Positions 32,342 to 40,392 of a stretch of DNA of 64,000 nucleotides are shown here, piece by piece. This DNA is from Rossellomorea aquimaris (GTDB lineage: Bacteria; Bacillota; Bacilli; Bacillales; Fictibacillaceae): assembly GCA_020524245.1 (NCBI GenBank), contig JAIVLN010000002.1, positions 248,001 through 312,000 on the forward strand. The letters are read 5' to 3'. The stretch's first letter is position 1, and each line of letters starts with the position of its first letter. The notes beneath the pieces are model-generated. The model was not told the origin of the DNA, made no database searches, and saw only the letters and a list, made by a program, of their open reading frames with translations. The position numbers and the translations under genes are program-made.

Positions 32342-34276
32342 TTAAGCACCTCGCATTTCTGATTCTGTCTCTTTAATTTCTTCTACAGAAATGTAATGAC
32401 CGTGATCGATTTCAAATGAACGCATTGTCATAAAGACGAAAATTGCGATTGTTGTGATGATAGCCGGAATCCATAAGCTGAAGATGAGCGCGAAGCCCCA
32501 AACAAAGAATACACAGCTCATGATGAACGGTATTCCACTGTTGTTCGGCATGTGAATCTTTTTATACTCACCTTTAAACAGCTCATGACCATTCTTCTTC
32601 GCATCCCAAAGTGCTTCGCTGGATGCAACTTCCGGTGTAACTGCAAAGTTATAGTGCGGTACCGGTGTGTGCGTCGCCCACTCAAGTGTACGAGCATTCC
32701 ACGGGTCAGCACTGATGTCACGTGAAGCATAACGGACACTGTGATAGATGTTGTACACGATCAGTACGAATCCGACGGCCATAATCGCTGCTCCGATAAA
32801 GGAAACCATGTTCATCAGACCGAACCCAGTAGACTCAGAGTACGTGTACATACGACGTGCTTGGCCGTCCAATCCTGTAATATACATCGGGATGAACGCG
32901 AGAACGAATCCGATCGATAGCAACCATGCCGTCCACTTCCCGATTCTCTCGTTAAGCATGAAGCCGAACATCTTCGGCCAGTAGTACGTGAGTCCAGCTA
33001 GCATCGCGAATACGACACCAGGAATGATCACGTTATGGAAGTGAGCGACAAGGAACATCGTATTGTGATACTGATAGTCCGCCGCTGACATTGCAAGCAT
33101 GACCCCTGTCACTCCACCAAGTGTAAAGAGCGGGATGAACAGGATCGAATACAGCATCGGTGATGTGAACTCGATTTTACCCTTCCATAATGTCAGCAAC
33201 CAGTTGAAGATCTTGACTCCAGTCGGAACGGCAATCGCCATCGTCGTGATGGAGAAGATGCTGTTCGCGAATGCGCCTTGACCCATTGTGAAAAAGTGGT
33301 GGGCCCAAACGACGAATGATAAGAGTGAGATCAAGACCATTGATCCAACCATCGACTTGTAGCCATATAGGTTACGACGCGCAAACGTCGAGATGATTTC
33401 ACTGTAAAGTCCAAATGCCGGCAAGATCAGGATATACACTTCAGGATGTCCCCAAACCCAGAACAGGTTCGCCCAAAGCATCGCCATTCCGCCATTATCA
33501 AGCGTAAAGAACTGCGTTCCGAAGAGAAGGTCCATCGTTCCGAACGCGAGCGCAACTGTCAATACCGGGAATGCGAAGATGATGATGACACTAGTGATCA
33601 GGATTGACCATGTGAACATCGGCATCTTCATAAGCGTCATGCCCGGTGCTCTCATTTTCAAAATAGTCGTCAGGAAGTTAATTCCGGTCAGCAACGTACC
33701 AATCCCGGCAATCTGGATCGCAATCATGTAATAATGCGAACCAACCGACTCGCCATCAGCGAGCGGGAAGTACGATGTCCATCCTGCGTCCGGAGATCCA
33801 CCGACCATGAATGAGATGTTGAAGAGCATCGCACCCATGAAGAACAGCCAGAAGCTGAGTGCGTTCAATCGTGGGAACGCAACGTCACGCGCTCCGATTT
33901 GAAGCGGTACGACAAAGTTCATAAAGAATATGATAAAAGGCATCGCCATGAACAGGATCATGACAACCCCGTGTGTTGTAAAAATTTCGTTATAGTGCTG
34001 CGCATCCAAAAGCTCGTTGTCAGGAACAGCAAGCTGGGCACGCATCATGATCGCATCGACCCCACCTCGGAACAGCATCAAGAGTGCCGAGATGAGATAC
34101 ATGATTCCGATTCGCTTATGGTCAACAGTCGTCAACCATTCGCGCCATAGGTAGCCCCACTTTTTGAAGTAGGTAAGCCCTGCGAGGATCGCAATCAACG
34201 TAAGGCCGGCCGCTACCATGGATGCATAAATCGCAAAACTCGGATGTGGTATGGCAAATCGTTCAAAGAATTCCAT
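32342..34276 (-). CDS. qoxB: cytochrome aa3 quinol oxidase subunit I
   Basis: 644 aa. Heme-copper oxidase subunit I: heme a His in TTHGVVMILFMAMP, the CuB/Tyr site WVWGHPEVYILILPAFG, the CuB His pair WAHHFFTMG, and the heme a3/a ligands in HFHNVIIPGV. It carries the proton-pumping catalytic core and has the extended C-terminus of Qox proteins. Confidence 0.96.
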   Translation of the reverse strand: MEFFERFAIPHPSFAIYASMVAAGLTLIAILAGLTYFKKWGYLWREWLTTVDHKRIGIMYLISALLMLFRGGVDAIMMRAQLAVPDNELLDAQHYNEIFTTHGVVMILFMAMPFIIFFMNFVVPLQIGARDVAFPRLNALSFWLFFMGAMLFNISFMVGGSPDAGWTSYFPLADGESVGSHYYMIAIQIAGIGTLLTGINFLTTILKMRAPGMTLMKMPMFTWSILITSVIIIFAFPVLTVALAFGTMDLLFGTQFFTLDNGGMAMLWANLFWVWGHPEVYILILPAFGLYSEIISTFARRNLYGYKSMVGSMVLISLLSFVVWAHHFFTMGQGAFANSIFSITTMAIAVPTGVKIFNWLLTLWKGKIEFTSPMLYSILFIPLFTLGGVTGVMLAMSAADYQYHNTMFLVAHFHNVIIPGVVFAMLAGLTYYWPKMFGFMLNERIGKWTAWLLSIGFVLAFIPMYITGLDGQARRMYTYSESTGFGLMNMVSFIGAAIMAVGFVLIVYNIYHSVRYASRDISADPWNARTLEWATHTPVPHYNFAVTPEVASSEALWDAKKNGHELFKGEYKKIHMPNNSGIPFIMSCVFFVWGFALIFSLWIPAIITTIAIFVFMTMRSFEIDHGHYISVEEIKETESEMRGA

Positions 34277-34323
34277 ACGATTTGACTCCTTTCAAGATAT
34301 CTATAATGGTAATACCCGTTCAT

Positions 34324-35262
34324 TTACTCGTGGTGTTTATGATCGTTGTCTTCGCTTTCCTCTTTGGAGGAAGCGTGATGGTCGTGTTTGTCTTCGTGAC
34401 CATCTTTGTCGTGCTCTTCGTATTTGTCACCTTCGTGGTGATGTTCAGGCGCTGGCATGAATTCTTGCTGTGTGCCGGTGAACGTCATGCGTCCAAGGTG
34501 ACCTGGCTCAAGCAGCTCCTCGAATTTCTCTTCAGTCAGAGGATCAGCGTTGTTTTTGACTTCTTTTACCCATTCGTCGAACTCTTGTTGAGACATCGCC
34601 GTTACGTCAAACGTGTTCTCGGCGAAACCTTTACCAGAGAAGTTCGCGTTCCGTCCCATGAAGTCGCCTTCTACGTCAGCTGCGAGATGAAGCGTCGTGA
34701 CGTGGGCGTTCATCGCGTATTTCTGTCCTCCGAGCTGAGGAATCCAGAAACTCGTGATCGGTCCGTGAGAGTAGAGTCGGAATTCAAGCGGTCGATCGGT
34801 CGGAACGTATAAGTAGTTCACTGTTTCAATGTCTTGCTCCGGATAACTGAAATGCCACTTCCAATCTGAGGAAGATGCATATACGACCAATGGCTCTTTA
34901 TCTTCGTATCCTTGTGGTGCTGATTCAACGATATAGTTACTCTGAACAGAAACGACAGACAGGATGGCTACGATGATGACCGGAATCCCGACAAGAATCC
35001 CCTCCACCCACGGGTTCCCCTCGATGTGTGGTGGTTCATAGTCATCCGGCTGCTTGGATGCCCGGTATTTGACGAGCATAATCACAAGCCACACCAGTAC
35101 GGCAATCACAATACCTGCCATCATGATCATTGTAAAAATGATGTCACTCGCTAACCGTTCCGCTTGCGGTCCTTTCGGATCCAGCACAGTCAGCTGTTCA
35201 CACCCCGTCAGTACGGAGAGAACGAACATCATGAGCGCAAACAAACCCAACTTGAGTTTCAT
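34324..35262 (-). CDS. qoxA: cytochrome aa3 quinol oxidase subunit II, with His/Asp-rich tail
   Basis: 312 aa from the ATG at 35262 (AGAGGGG upstream). Lipobox LTGC, two membrane helices, then the cupredoxin-like domain (SSSDWKWHFSYPEQDI; SFWIPQLGGQKYAMNAH) without CuA ligands, as in quinol oxidases. Residues ~265-312 form a low-complexity tail very rich in His, Asp, Glu and Lys (GHEDKHDHH), an extension beyond the conserved fold that could bind divalent metal outside the membrane. First gene of the operon. Confidence 0.94.
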   Translation of the reverse strand: MKLKLGLFALMMFVLSVLTGCEQLTVLDPKGPQAERLASDIIFTMIMMAGIVIAVLVWLVIMLVKYRASKQPDDYEPPHIEGNPWVEGILVGIPVIIVAILSVVSVQSNYIVESAPQGYEDKEPLVVYASSSDWKWHFSYPEQDIETVNYLYVPTDRPLEFRLYSHGPITSFWIPQLGGQKYAMNAHVTTLHLAADVEGDFMGRNANFSGKGFAENTFDVTAMSQQEFDEWVKEVKNNADPLTEEKFEELLEPGHLGRMTFTGTQQEFMPAPEHHHEGDKYEEHDKDGHEDKHDHHASSKEESEDNDHKHHE

Positions 35263-35714
35263 ACACGTTCCCCTCTTTCTCATTGCTAAATCTATGAAAA
35301 TCACTATCATCTAAAGTTCTTGGCCTTATCATATCAGGATTTTCGGCATACTTTGTGAAATTATGAACGTTGTCACTAAATCGCAAAAAACTTTTGACAA
35401 ACCTTTGTCAGTTGTCTGAAAACAGTCACAAAGTGGACAAAAAAAGAAGGTCTGGACCGGCAGTTCATGGATGTTTTTGGCTACACGGACGGTGATATGA
35501 TCGACTTTTAGAAAATGATGGATGATTTACAAATCATTCACTCGGAATGAAAATTTGCCTTGTTCAATCATGATAAGTTCATAGGTTTCACATAGAAAAA
35601 AGTACCCGGTTTCATCGGAAACAAACTTGAATTGAATGAAATACAGGGACGGTTCTAATGTGACCGTCACTTCCTATTGAACTTTAGTAGTAAAAAAGAA
35701 CCGATTAGTAAGAC

Positions 35715-35822
35715 GAATGCCTGTTTTTACAAAACCCAAGCTGATTTTTCTAAAAAAGGCAGTCATTTTTCTAAAACCACTTGTGATTTTTCTAAAACCA
35801 ACAGCCAGTTTTACAAAACAAA
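35715..35822. repeat. short TTTTTCTAAAAC / TTTTTACAAAAC array
   Basis: Five degenerate copies of G-TTTTT-(A/C)(C/T)-AAAAC, spaced about 21 bases, each itself a weak palindrome (for example GTTTTTACAAAAC, GATTTTTCTAAAAC). No coding role likely. Confidence 0.65.
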
Positions 35823-35846
35823 GACCTCTTTAGGCATGACAGACAA

Positions 35847-35898
35847 AAAAAGCTGCGCAAAAGGTCCGTTTTCACAGACTTTCTAGGCAGCTTTTTTA
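35847..35898. terminator. possible terminator with long loop
   Basis: AAAAAAGCTGC at one end and GCAGCTTTTTT at the other, about 30 bases apart. It could terminate minus-strand transcription from the VOC gene. Confidence 0.45.
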
Positions 35899-35970
35899 CA
35901 TAATGAAACGATTCGAGATCTTTTTCAGTTAAAAGTGCACCTTTTTCCAATTGGAATTTGGAATACATGA

Positions 35971-36020
35971 GGGACGGTTCTTTTGTTACATTACATGAGC
36001 GAATCATGAGAATCGTCCCC
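35971..36020. repeat. GGGACGGTTCT inverted repeat
   Basis: GGGACGGTTCT (35971) and AGAATCGTCCC (36009) form an 11-bp stem with one mismatch. A related single copy, GGGACGGTTC, occurs at 35646 with a GTGACCGTCAC partner. It looks like a dispersed intergenic palindrome family. Confidence 0.55.
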
Positions 36021-36419
36021 TTATCTCCACTCGAAGAACGTAATCAGATTCCGATCCGGATCCAGCACGGAAAACTCACGAGTCCCCCATGGCTTGTCTT
36101 CTAAAGGTGCATTTGGATGAGTAATGTCCATCGGACCAAATCGCTCATACAAATCATCCACGCCCTTCATCCCGATTCGGCAGCTCGACGTCCCGGCGAT
36201 GAAAGACTCTGCTCCAGTCACAACCGGATTCCAGTGCTCCTCTTTGCGCCAATTCTCATCATCCGCAAGCCACAAATGCACCTGGACCTCATCAAGCCCA
36301 AGAACCGCAAATCCATCCTCCACATGCAAAATCAAAAAACCTAACGTGTCTTTGTAAAACAAAAGACTCCTCTCCATCTCCTTCACCGGTAAAGCCGGAA
36401 TCGCCTCTACCATTCTCAT
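36021..36419 (-). CDS. VOC/glyoxalase-fold protein (bleomycin-resistance-like)
   Basis: 132 aa from the ATG at 36419 (AAGGGGTTGG upstream). PVKEMERSLLFYKDTLGF and REFSVLDPDRNLITFFEWR are the hallmarks of the bleomycin-binding/VOC fold; HLWLADDENW resembles drug-binding members. Role as resistance protein or lyase not decidable. Confidence 0.82.
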   Translation of the reverse strand: MRMVEAIPALPVKEMERSLLFYKDTLGFLILHVEDGFAVLGLDEVQVHLWLADDENWRKEEHWNPVVTGAESFIAGTSSCRIGMKGVDDLYERFGPMDITHPNAPLEDKPWGTREFSVLDPDRNLITFFEWR

Positions 36420-36594
36420 ACACCCAACCCCTTTCGAACTACTCATCTAAACTAAACGATTCGGCTTCCTTTTTATAAATCCTGCAAGTGTCCATTAATT
36501 GGAAGGAAATGTATCAATTTATCCATTTTCAAGGGATTTCCAGTTCAATATCGAACTCATAATGAAGGATAACTTGATCATATAAGAAGGTAGG

Positions 36595-36807
36595 ATGACA
36601 ACTATGAAAAACAAAACAATGAATACGAGAAGGTTAGTCCAATGGACGGCCTTTGCGATTGCGCTCGGAACATATGCAGTATATGGACTCTTATTTGCAA
36701 CAAAGGTAGCCCAAACGATGTCAATGAACACGATCCATAGCATCGCCATCACTGGTTACGTGATTTCAACGATCTTTGTACTTCTTTCTTTCAGAATGTC
36801 AAAATAA
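36595..36807 (+). CDS. small two-helix membrane protein
   Basis: 70 aa (67 if the ATG at 36604 is used, which has GTAGG at better spacing). Two hydrophobic segments (about residues 16-36 and 45-64). Unknown function. Confidence 0.55.
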   Translation: MTTMKNKTMNTRRLVQWTAFAIALGTYAVYGLLFATKVAQTMSMNTIHSIAITGYVISTIFVLLSFRMSK

Positions 36808-36918
36808 GAATGTTAACTATTCCTATTACCAATAGTGACACACAAGTCCTCACGCACACAATCCCTGTGAAGGCATATAGTGGCTTATGACATCATACAT
36901 CGAAATGGGGATTGGATT

Positions 36919-37608
36919 ATGAATCAATATCAATACCGACCTCGCCAGTTTCCTCCGTTCGGTCAGGGGATGGGTGGACCGGGAGGACTTGGTGGGTTAC
37001 CAGGCTTAGGCGGTGGTATCCCTGGTGGACCTGGAATGGGCGGTTTTCCTGGAGGTCCTGGTGGAATGGGTGGCTTCCCTGGAGGCCCCGGTGGACCCGG
37101 AGGTATCCCTGGGGGTCCCGGTTTTCCAGGTGGCCCAGGTATGCCCGGAGGTCCTGGTCTCCCCGGAAACGGACCTACTGCATTGCCAGGTCAATTGACC
37201 CTACAGCAGCAACAGCAAGTCCAACAGATTTTACCGACATTATCCCAACCACAGAGCGGACCACCACAGAACCTGGTCAGTTTGTTCACGACCTTATCGG
37301 CATTACCGCAAACCCAGCTCCAGTCTTTGATCGGCCAGCAACCGCAAAGCACAGCCCAGATCACTTCACTGCTCGGAGGTCAGCCACGTCCCGAAATGGA
37401 GTACGAAGACTCTGATGATCGTATCAACGGAATATGGGGCTGTCAGGGGAGATGGACGTTGATCTTCTACCAGACACCTTTCGGCGGAATCGGCATCGCA
37501 CTCGCCTGGGTTGCTTTCGTCAACTTCTTCATCACCATTGGATTCTGCTACCCGACATTCAACCTATGCTTCTTCTACACACCACAGATCTTCCTTGCAC
37601 TATGCTAA
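36919..37608 (+). CDS. collagen-like Gly-Pro-rich protein with hydrophobic C-terminus
   Basis: 229 aa from the ATG at 36919 (MNQYQYRPRQF; ATGGGGATTGG upstream). Residues ~12-85 are Gly-Pro-Gly/Gly-Gly-Pro repeats in loose collagen-like periodicity. A Gln-rich helical linker follows (QLTLQQQQQVQQILPTL), then an acidic stretch and a C-terminal hydrophobic, Cys-containing domain (TLIFYQTPFGGIGIALAW and FITIGFCYPTFNLCFFY). It may be a spore-surface or envelope structural protein; this is inference from composition and host type. Confidence 0.7.
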   Translation: MNQYQYRPRQFPPFGQGMGGPGGLGGLPGLGGGIPGGPGMGGFPGGPGGMGGFPGGPGGPGGIPGGPGFPGGPGMPGGPGLPGNGPTALPGQLTLQQQQQVQQILPTLSQPQSGPPQNLVSLFTTLSALPQTQLQSLIGQQPQSTAQITSLLGGQPRPEMEYEDSDDRINGIWGCQGRWTLIFYQTPFGGIGIALAWVAFVNFFITIGFCYPTFNLCFFYTPQIFLALC

Positions 37609-37613
37609 TAATG

Positions 37614-37647
37614 AAAAAGAAGGTTGGATACTGCCAACCTTCTTTCT
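37614..37647 (+). terminator. rho-independent terminator
   Basis: AGAAGGTTGG / CCAACCTTCT hairpin followed by TTCT, 10 bases after the stop of the collagen-like gene. Confidence 0.8.
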
Positions 37648-37716
37648 GCTTATTCTCCTCCATATAGCTACTATCTCAAATAACTATGCTAGAACGAGTA
37701 TAATTTTTATCAGATT

Positions 37717-40392
37717 TTAAATGTTACTAACGTTCAGAGCTTTTTCAGTTTTTATTTTAATTGATTTTATAAGCTCAATTCCTCCAGATTTATCTAAAAC
37801 TTCATTGTTTCTTTCACAAGTAGATAAATGGGTGCAGTTAGGACACCCCTGTTTACATTGACAAGATTTTAATATCGCTACAGCCTTATTTAAAATATTG
37901 ATAAGCCTATCTGAAATAGTTTCCATAATTCCTGCCCCTCCACCACCCGTTTCATAAAAAACAATTGTTGGAAAGTAATTGAACTCTTTTAAATTTGTAG
38001 ATGATAAAAATGAAAAATCATTTTGTGAGCACTTAACTACTGTGGGTATGGCCGATGCGATTGCATGTTCTGCAACATGTAATGCACCATCACTAATATT
38101 GGTCTGTTTAAACTGAATCCATAGCCCGTCAGTTTCATATTTGACTGGATACATATTGTTTTCCTCGATTAAATCCGACACACCACCGCCAAATAAATTT
38201 ATCTTTTTATAGCCCCAAAGTCTTCTAGTAATCTCAAGTTTTCCTATTACTAGCCCAATTACATCAGTTAAATTTATCTCTTTTGTTTGATCAATAATAT
38301 ATATAGAATCATTAATTAAGCCTCTTGTAGTGTAATCTGCTTTAACTTGTGCTACTATAATTTCATTTTTACTTGGTAGTATTCTTATTACTTTATAACT
38401 TTTTTGATTATACAGAAATACTGCTCCAAAATGATAATCTCTTAACATAGTTCTATCATCTATACCTTCAAGTATTATTTCTCTAGACAATCCCTGTTGA
38501 GATATTACATCATATAATTTACTACTAGACAGGAGATTATTATATTTTATTTCTGATTCATTTAGTTTCCACGTACCTTTTCCCGATTCTATTATCTTAT
38601 TAGTAAAGTTATCAGATTTTCTTGCAGCAGAAACCTTAAAATAACTGTGAGCTGATGTGATCTTTCCATTTAATTCATGAGCAGCATATTGCATATGTTC
38701 AGCAACAATATTAGGATTACCAACGTCTATGGAGACATGTTCTGCTTCACGCTCCATAAACTCTTTGGGGTTTATTGCATAATACTGCTCTAGGGGATTT
38801 TCTTGGAACAATTGAATAACTATTCCCGGACCTTTTCTTCCGACTCGTCCAGCTTGTTGCAAAAAACTAGCTTTACTTCCAGCATAGCCTACCATAATAC
38901 ACAAATCTAAATCACCAATATCAATTCCCATCTCAAGTGCAGATGTTGAAACGATTCCCACTAACTCACCTTTTTTTATCCGCCCCATAACTTCTTGTTT
39001 TTTGTATGAATTTAAATAAGCATGAAAAGGTGTAAAAAACTCTTGTGAAATCTCTTCGCCTTTAGATACTTCAGAAAGTCTTGAACGAATAGCATTATTT
39101 AGTTCAAAGCTTGCAGTTTCTGTAGCTTTTCTGTTTCCATAAAAAACTATTGTTTTTGGAAACTTTTTGAAATTAATACAAATGTACTTAAATATATCAA
39201 TTACTTCTGAAATAGGAGCTCTTCGTGTTCGACTTTCAGATTTTTGCTCTAAATAACCTGGATTCAAAAGTAAAATTTCTCGTTGATGTTTAGGGCTACC
39301 ATCATTATTAATCATAGTGAACCCTTTAACACCTTTTAAACCTGTTATTTCCTCAGCTAACTCTTTTGGATTACCAATCGAAGCAGAGCAAGTAATAAAT
39401 TGAGGGTTAGCACCGAACGCTTTACATAAGGATCTGAGTCTTCTTAAGAGCATGGCAACCTTTGAACCTAATACGCCGTTATACGCATGTAGTTCATCTA
39501 AAATTACATACTTTAAATTCTTAAAAAAACGAACAAAGGCTTGATTATTTTTCTTGAAATGAGCGGCACCTTGAAGGATAAAATGTAAATAATGTACATT
39601 TGTTAGCCAGTACCTTGCATTTTGATAGGTTAATTCTTTTACAGCATCATTTTTTCCGCCTTCTAAAACTCCAACACCAATTTTTTTACATCCTATCTGA
39701 AGTTTGGTATATCCAAAGGTTGTATTCTCTGTTGAAGGAGAATCGTCAAACATCTCAAGAGACACAAGTTGGTCACGAGTTAACGCTTTTAAAGGTGACA
39801 AATAGAGAGCAGTGGCATCTTCATTTGTAACAAATGATTCCAATGCTGGTATTGTATAAACTAGTGATTTTCCAGAAGCTGTGCCTGTGGTAATCACAAC
39901 ATTTTTTCCACTTCTGATTTTATTAATAGCCTCTGCTTGGTGTGAATATAATTTTTCAATCCCTTTTTGTTGTAACTTCTTCGTTATTTCATTCGGGAGT
40001 GGGTACTCCAGCTCTCCAAATTCAGCAGGAATACTTGGAAGGGTATATTGTTCTATACTAGCCCCATTTCTTTCACTAAGTCGTTTGATACTCTCGACAA
40101 ATTCATTAATAGGTGTTTCTTTAAATGATAAAGTCTCCATTCTACTATCTTTGAATATTGTCCTCTCTTCCTGACTGAAAAATATATCATTTACTATAGA
40201 ATGACATTCGCTACAGTATATGCCATCATCCAAAGACTCTTTTGAAAATTCAACCCAATCATTTAAGTGAATTCCATTGGTGGACTGTCTAATTTCTCTA
40301 CTAAAAGGTAGATTTTTAAACTTTCTACTAATTTGAAAGAAAATAATCTGCTTTCCATTTGAGGCATGACAATCTTGACAGACTAATGGCAA
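37717..40392 (-). CDS. MrfA/Hrq1-like DEAH helicase with DUF1998 zinc module (second of pair)
   Basis: 891 aa from a TTG at 40392 overlapping the preceding stop, with AAGGAGGTTG 7 bases upstream. N-terminal Cys pairs (VCQDCH; YCSECH) form a zinc ribbon. Superfamily 2 core: TGTASGKS, DELHAYNG, SASIG, and the C-half ALEMGIDIGDLDL and QQAGRVGRKG. The end carries DUF1998 with the Cys cluster CQCKQGCPNC. Bacillus MrfA (YprA) and yeast Hrq1 are 3'-5' helicases in crosslink repair. Here an N-terminal ribbon is added and a paralogue precedes it. AT-rich, probably acquired. Confidence 0.85.
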   Translation of the reverse strand: MPLVCQDCHASNGKQIIFFQISRKFKNLPFSREIRQSTNGIHLNDWVEFSKESLDDGIYCSECHSIVNDIFFSQEERTIFKDSRMETLSFKETPINEFVESIKRLSERNGASIEQYTLPSIPAEFGELEYPLPNEITKKLQQKGIEKLYSHQAEAINKIRSGKNVVITTGTASGKSLVYTIPALESFVTNEDATALYLSPLKALTRDQLVSLEMFDDSPSTENTTFGYTKLQIGCKKIGVGVLEGGKNDAVKELTYQNARYWLTNVHYLHFILQGAAHFKKNNQAFVRFFKNLKYVILDELHAYNGVLGSKVAMLLRRLRSLCKAFGANPQFITCSASIGNPKELAEEITGLKGVKGFTMINNDGSPKHQREILLLNPGYLEQKSESRTRRAPISEVIDIFKYICINFKKFPKTIVFYGNRKATETASFELNNAIRSRLSEVSKGEEISQEFFTPFHAYLNSYKKQEVMGRIKKGELVGIVSTSALEMGIDIGDLDLCIMVGYAGSKASFLQQAGRVGRKGPGIVIQLFQENPLEQYYAINPKEFMEREAEHVSIDVGNPNIVAEHMQYAAHELNGKITSAHSYFKVSAARKSDNFTNKIIESGKGTWKLNESEIKYNNLLSSSKLYDVISQQGLSREIILEGIDDRTMLRDYHFGAVFLYNQKSYKVIRILPSKNEIIVAQVKADYTTRGLINDSIYIIDQTKEINLTDVIGLVIGKLEITRRLWGYKKINLFGGGVSDLIEENNMYPVKYETDGLWIQFKQTNISDGALHVAEHAIASAIPTVVKCSQNDFSFLSSTNLKEFNYFPTIVFYETGGGGAGIMETISDRLINILNKAVAILKSCQCKQGCPNCTHLSTCERNNEVLDKSGGIELIKSIKIKTEKALNVSNI

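Larger units (their letters stand above)
35311..36020. other. qox upstream region with repeat elements and a long-loop hairpin
   Basis: About 700 bases without a gene. 35311-35460 should contain the qox promoter; TATGAT near 35328-35333 on the minus strand is a -10 candidate. A partial GGGACGGTTC element lies at 35646, a TTTTTCTAAAAC array at 35715-35822, a GCTGC...GCAGC hairpin with T-runs at 35847-35898, and a GGGACGGTTCT/AGAATCGTCCC inverted repeat at 35971-36020 touching the VOC gene stop. Open frames here are low-complexity by-products of the repeats. Confidence 0.55.

Noticed and set aside
35330-35440. Rex or ResD binding sites upstream of qox
   Set aside because: TTGTGAAATTATGAAC only partly resembles a Rex site and no second half is conserved.
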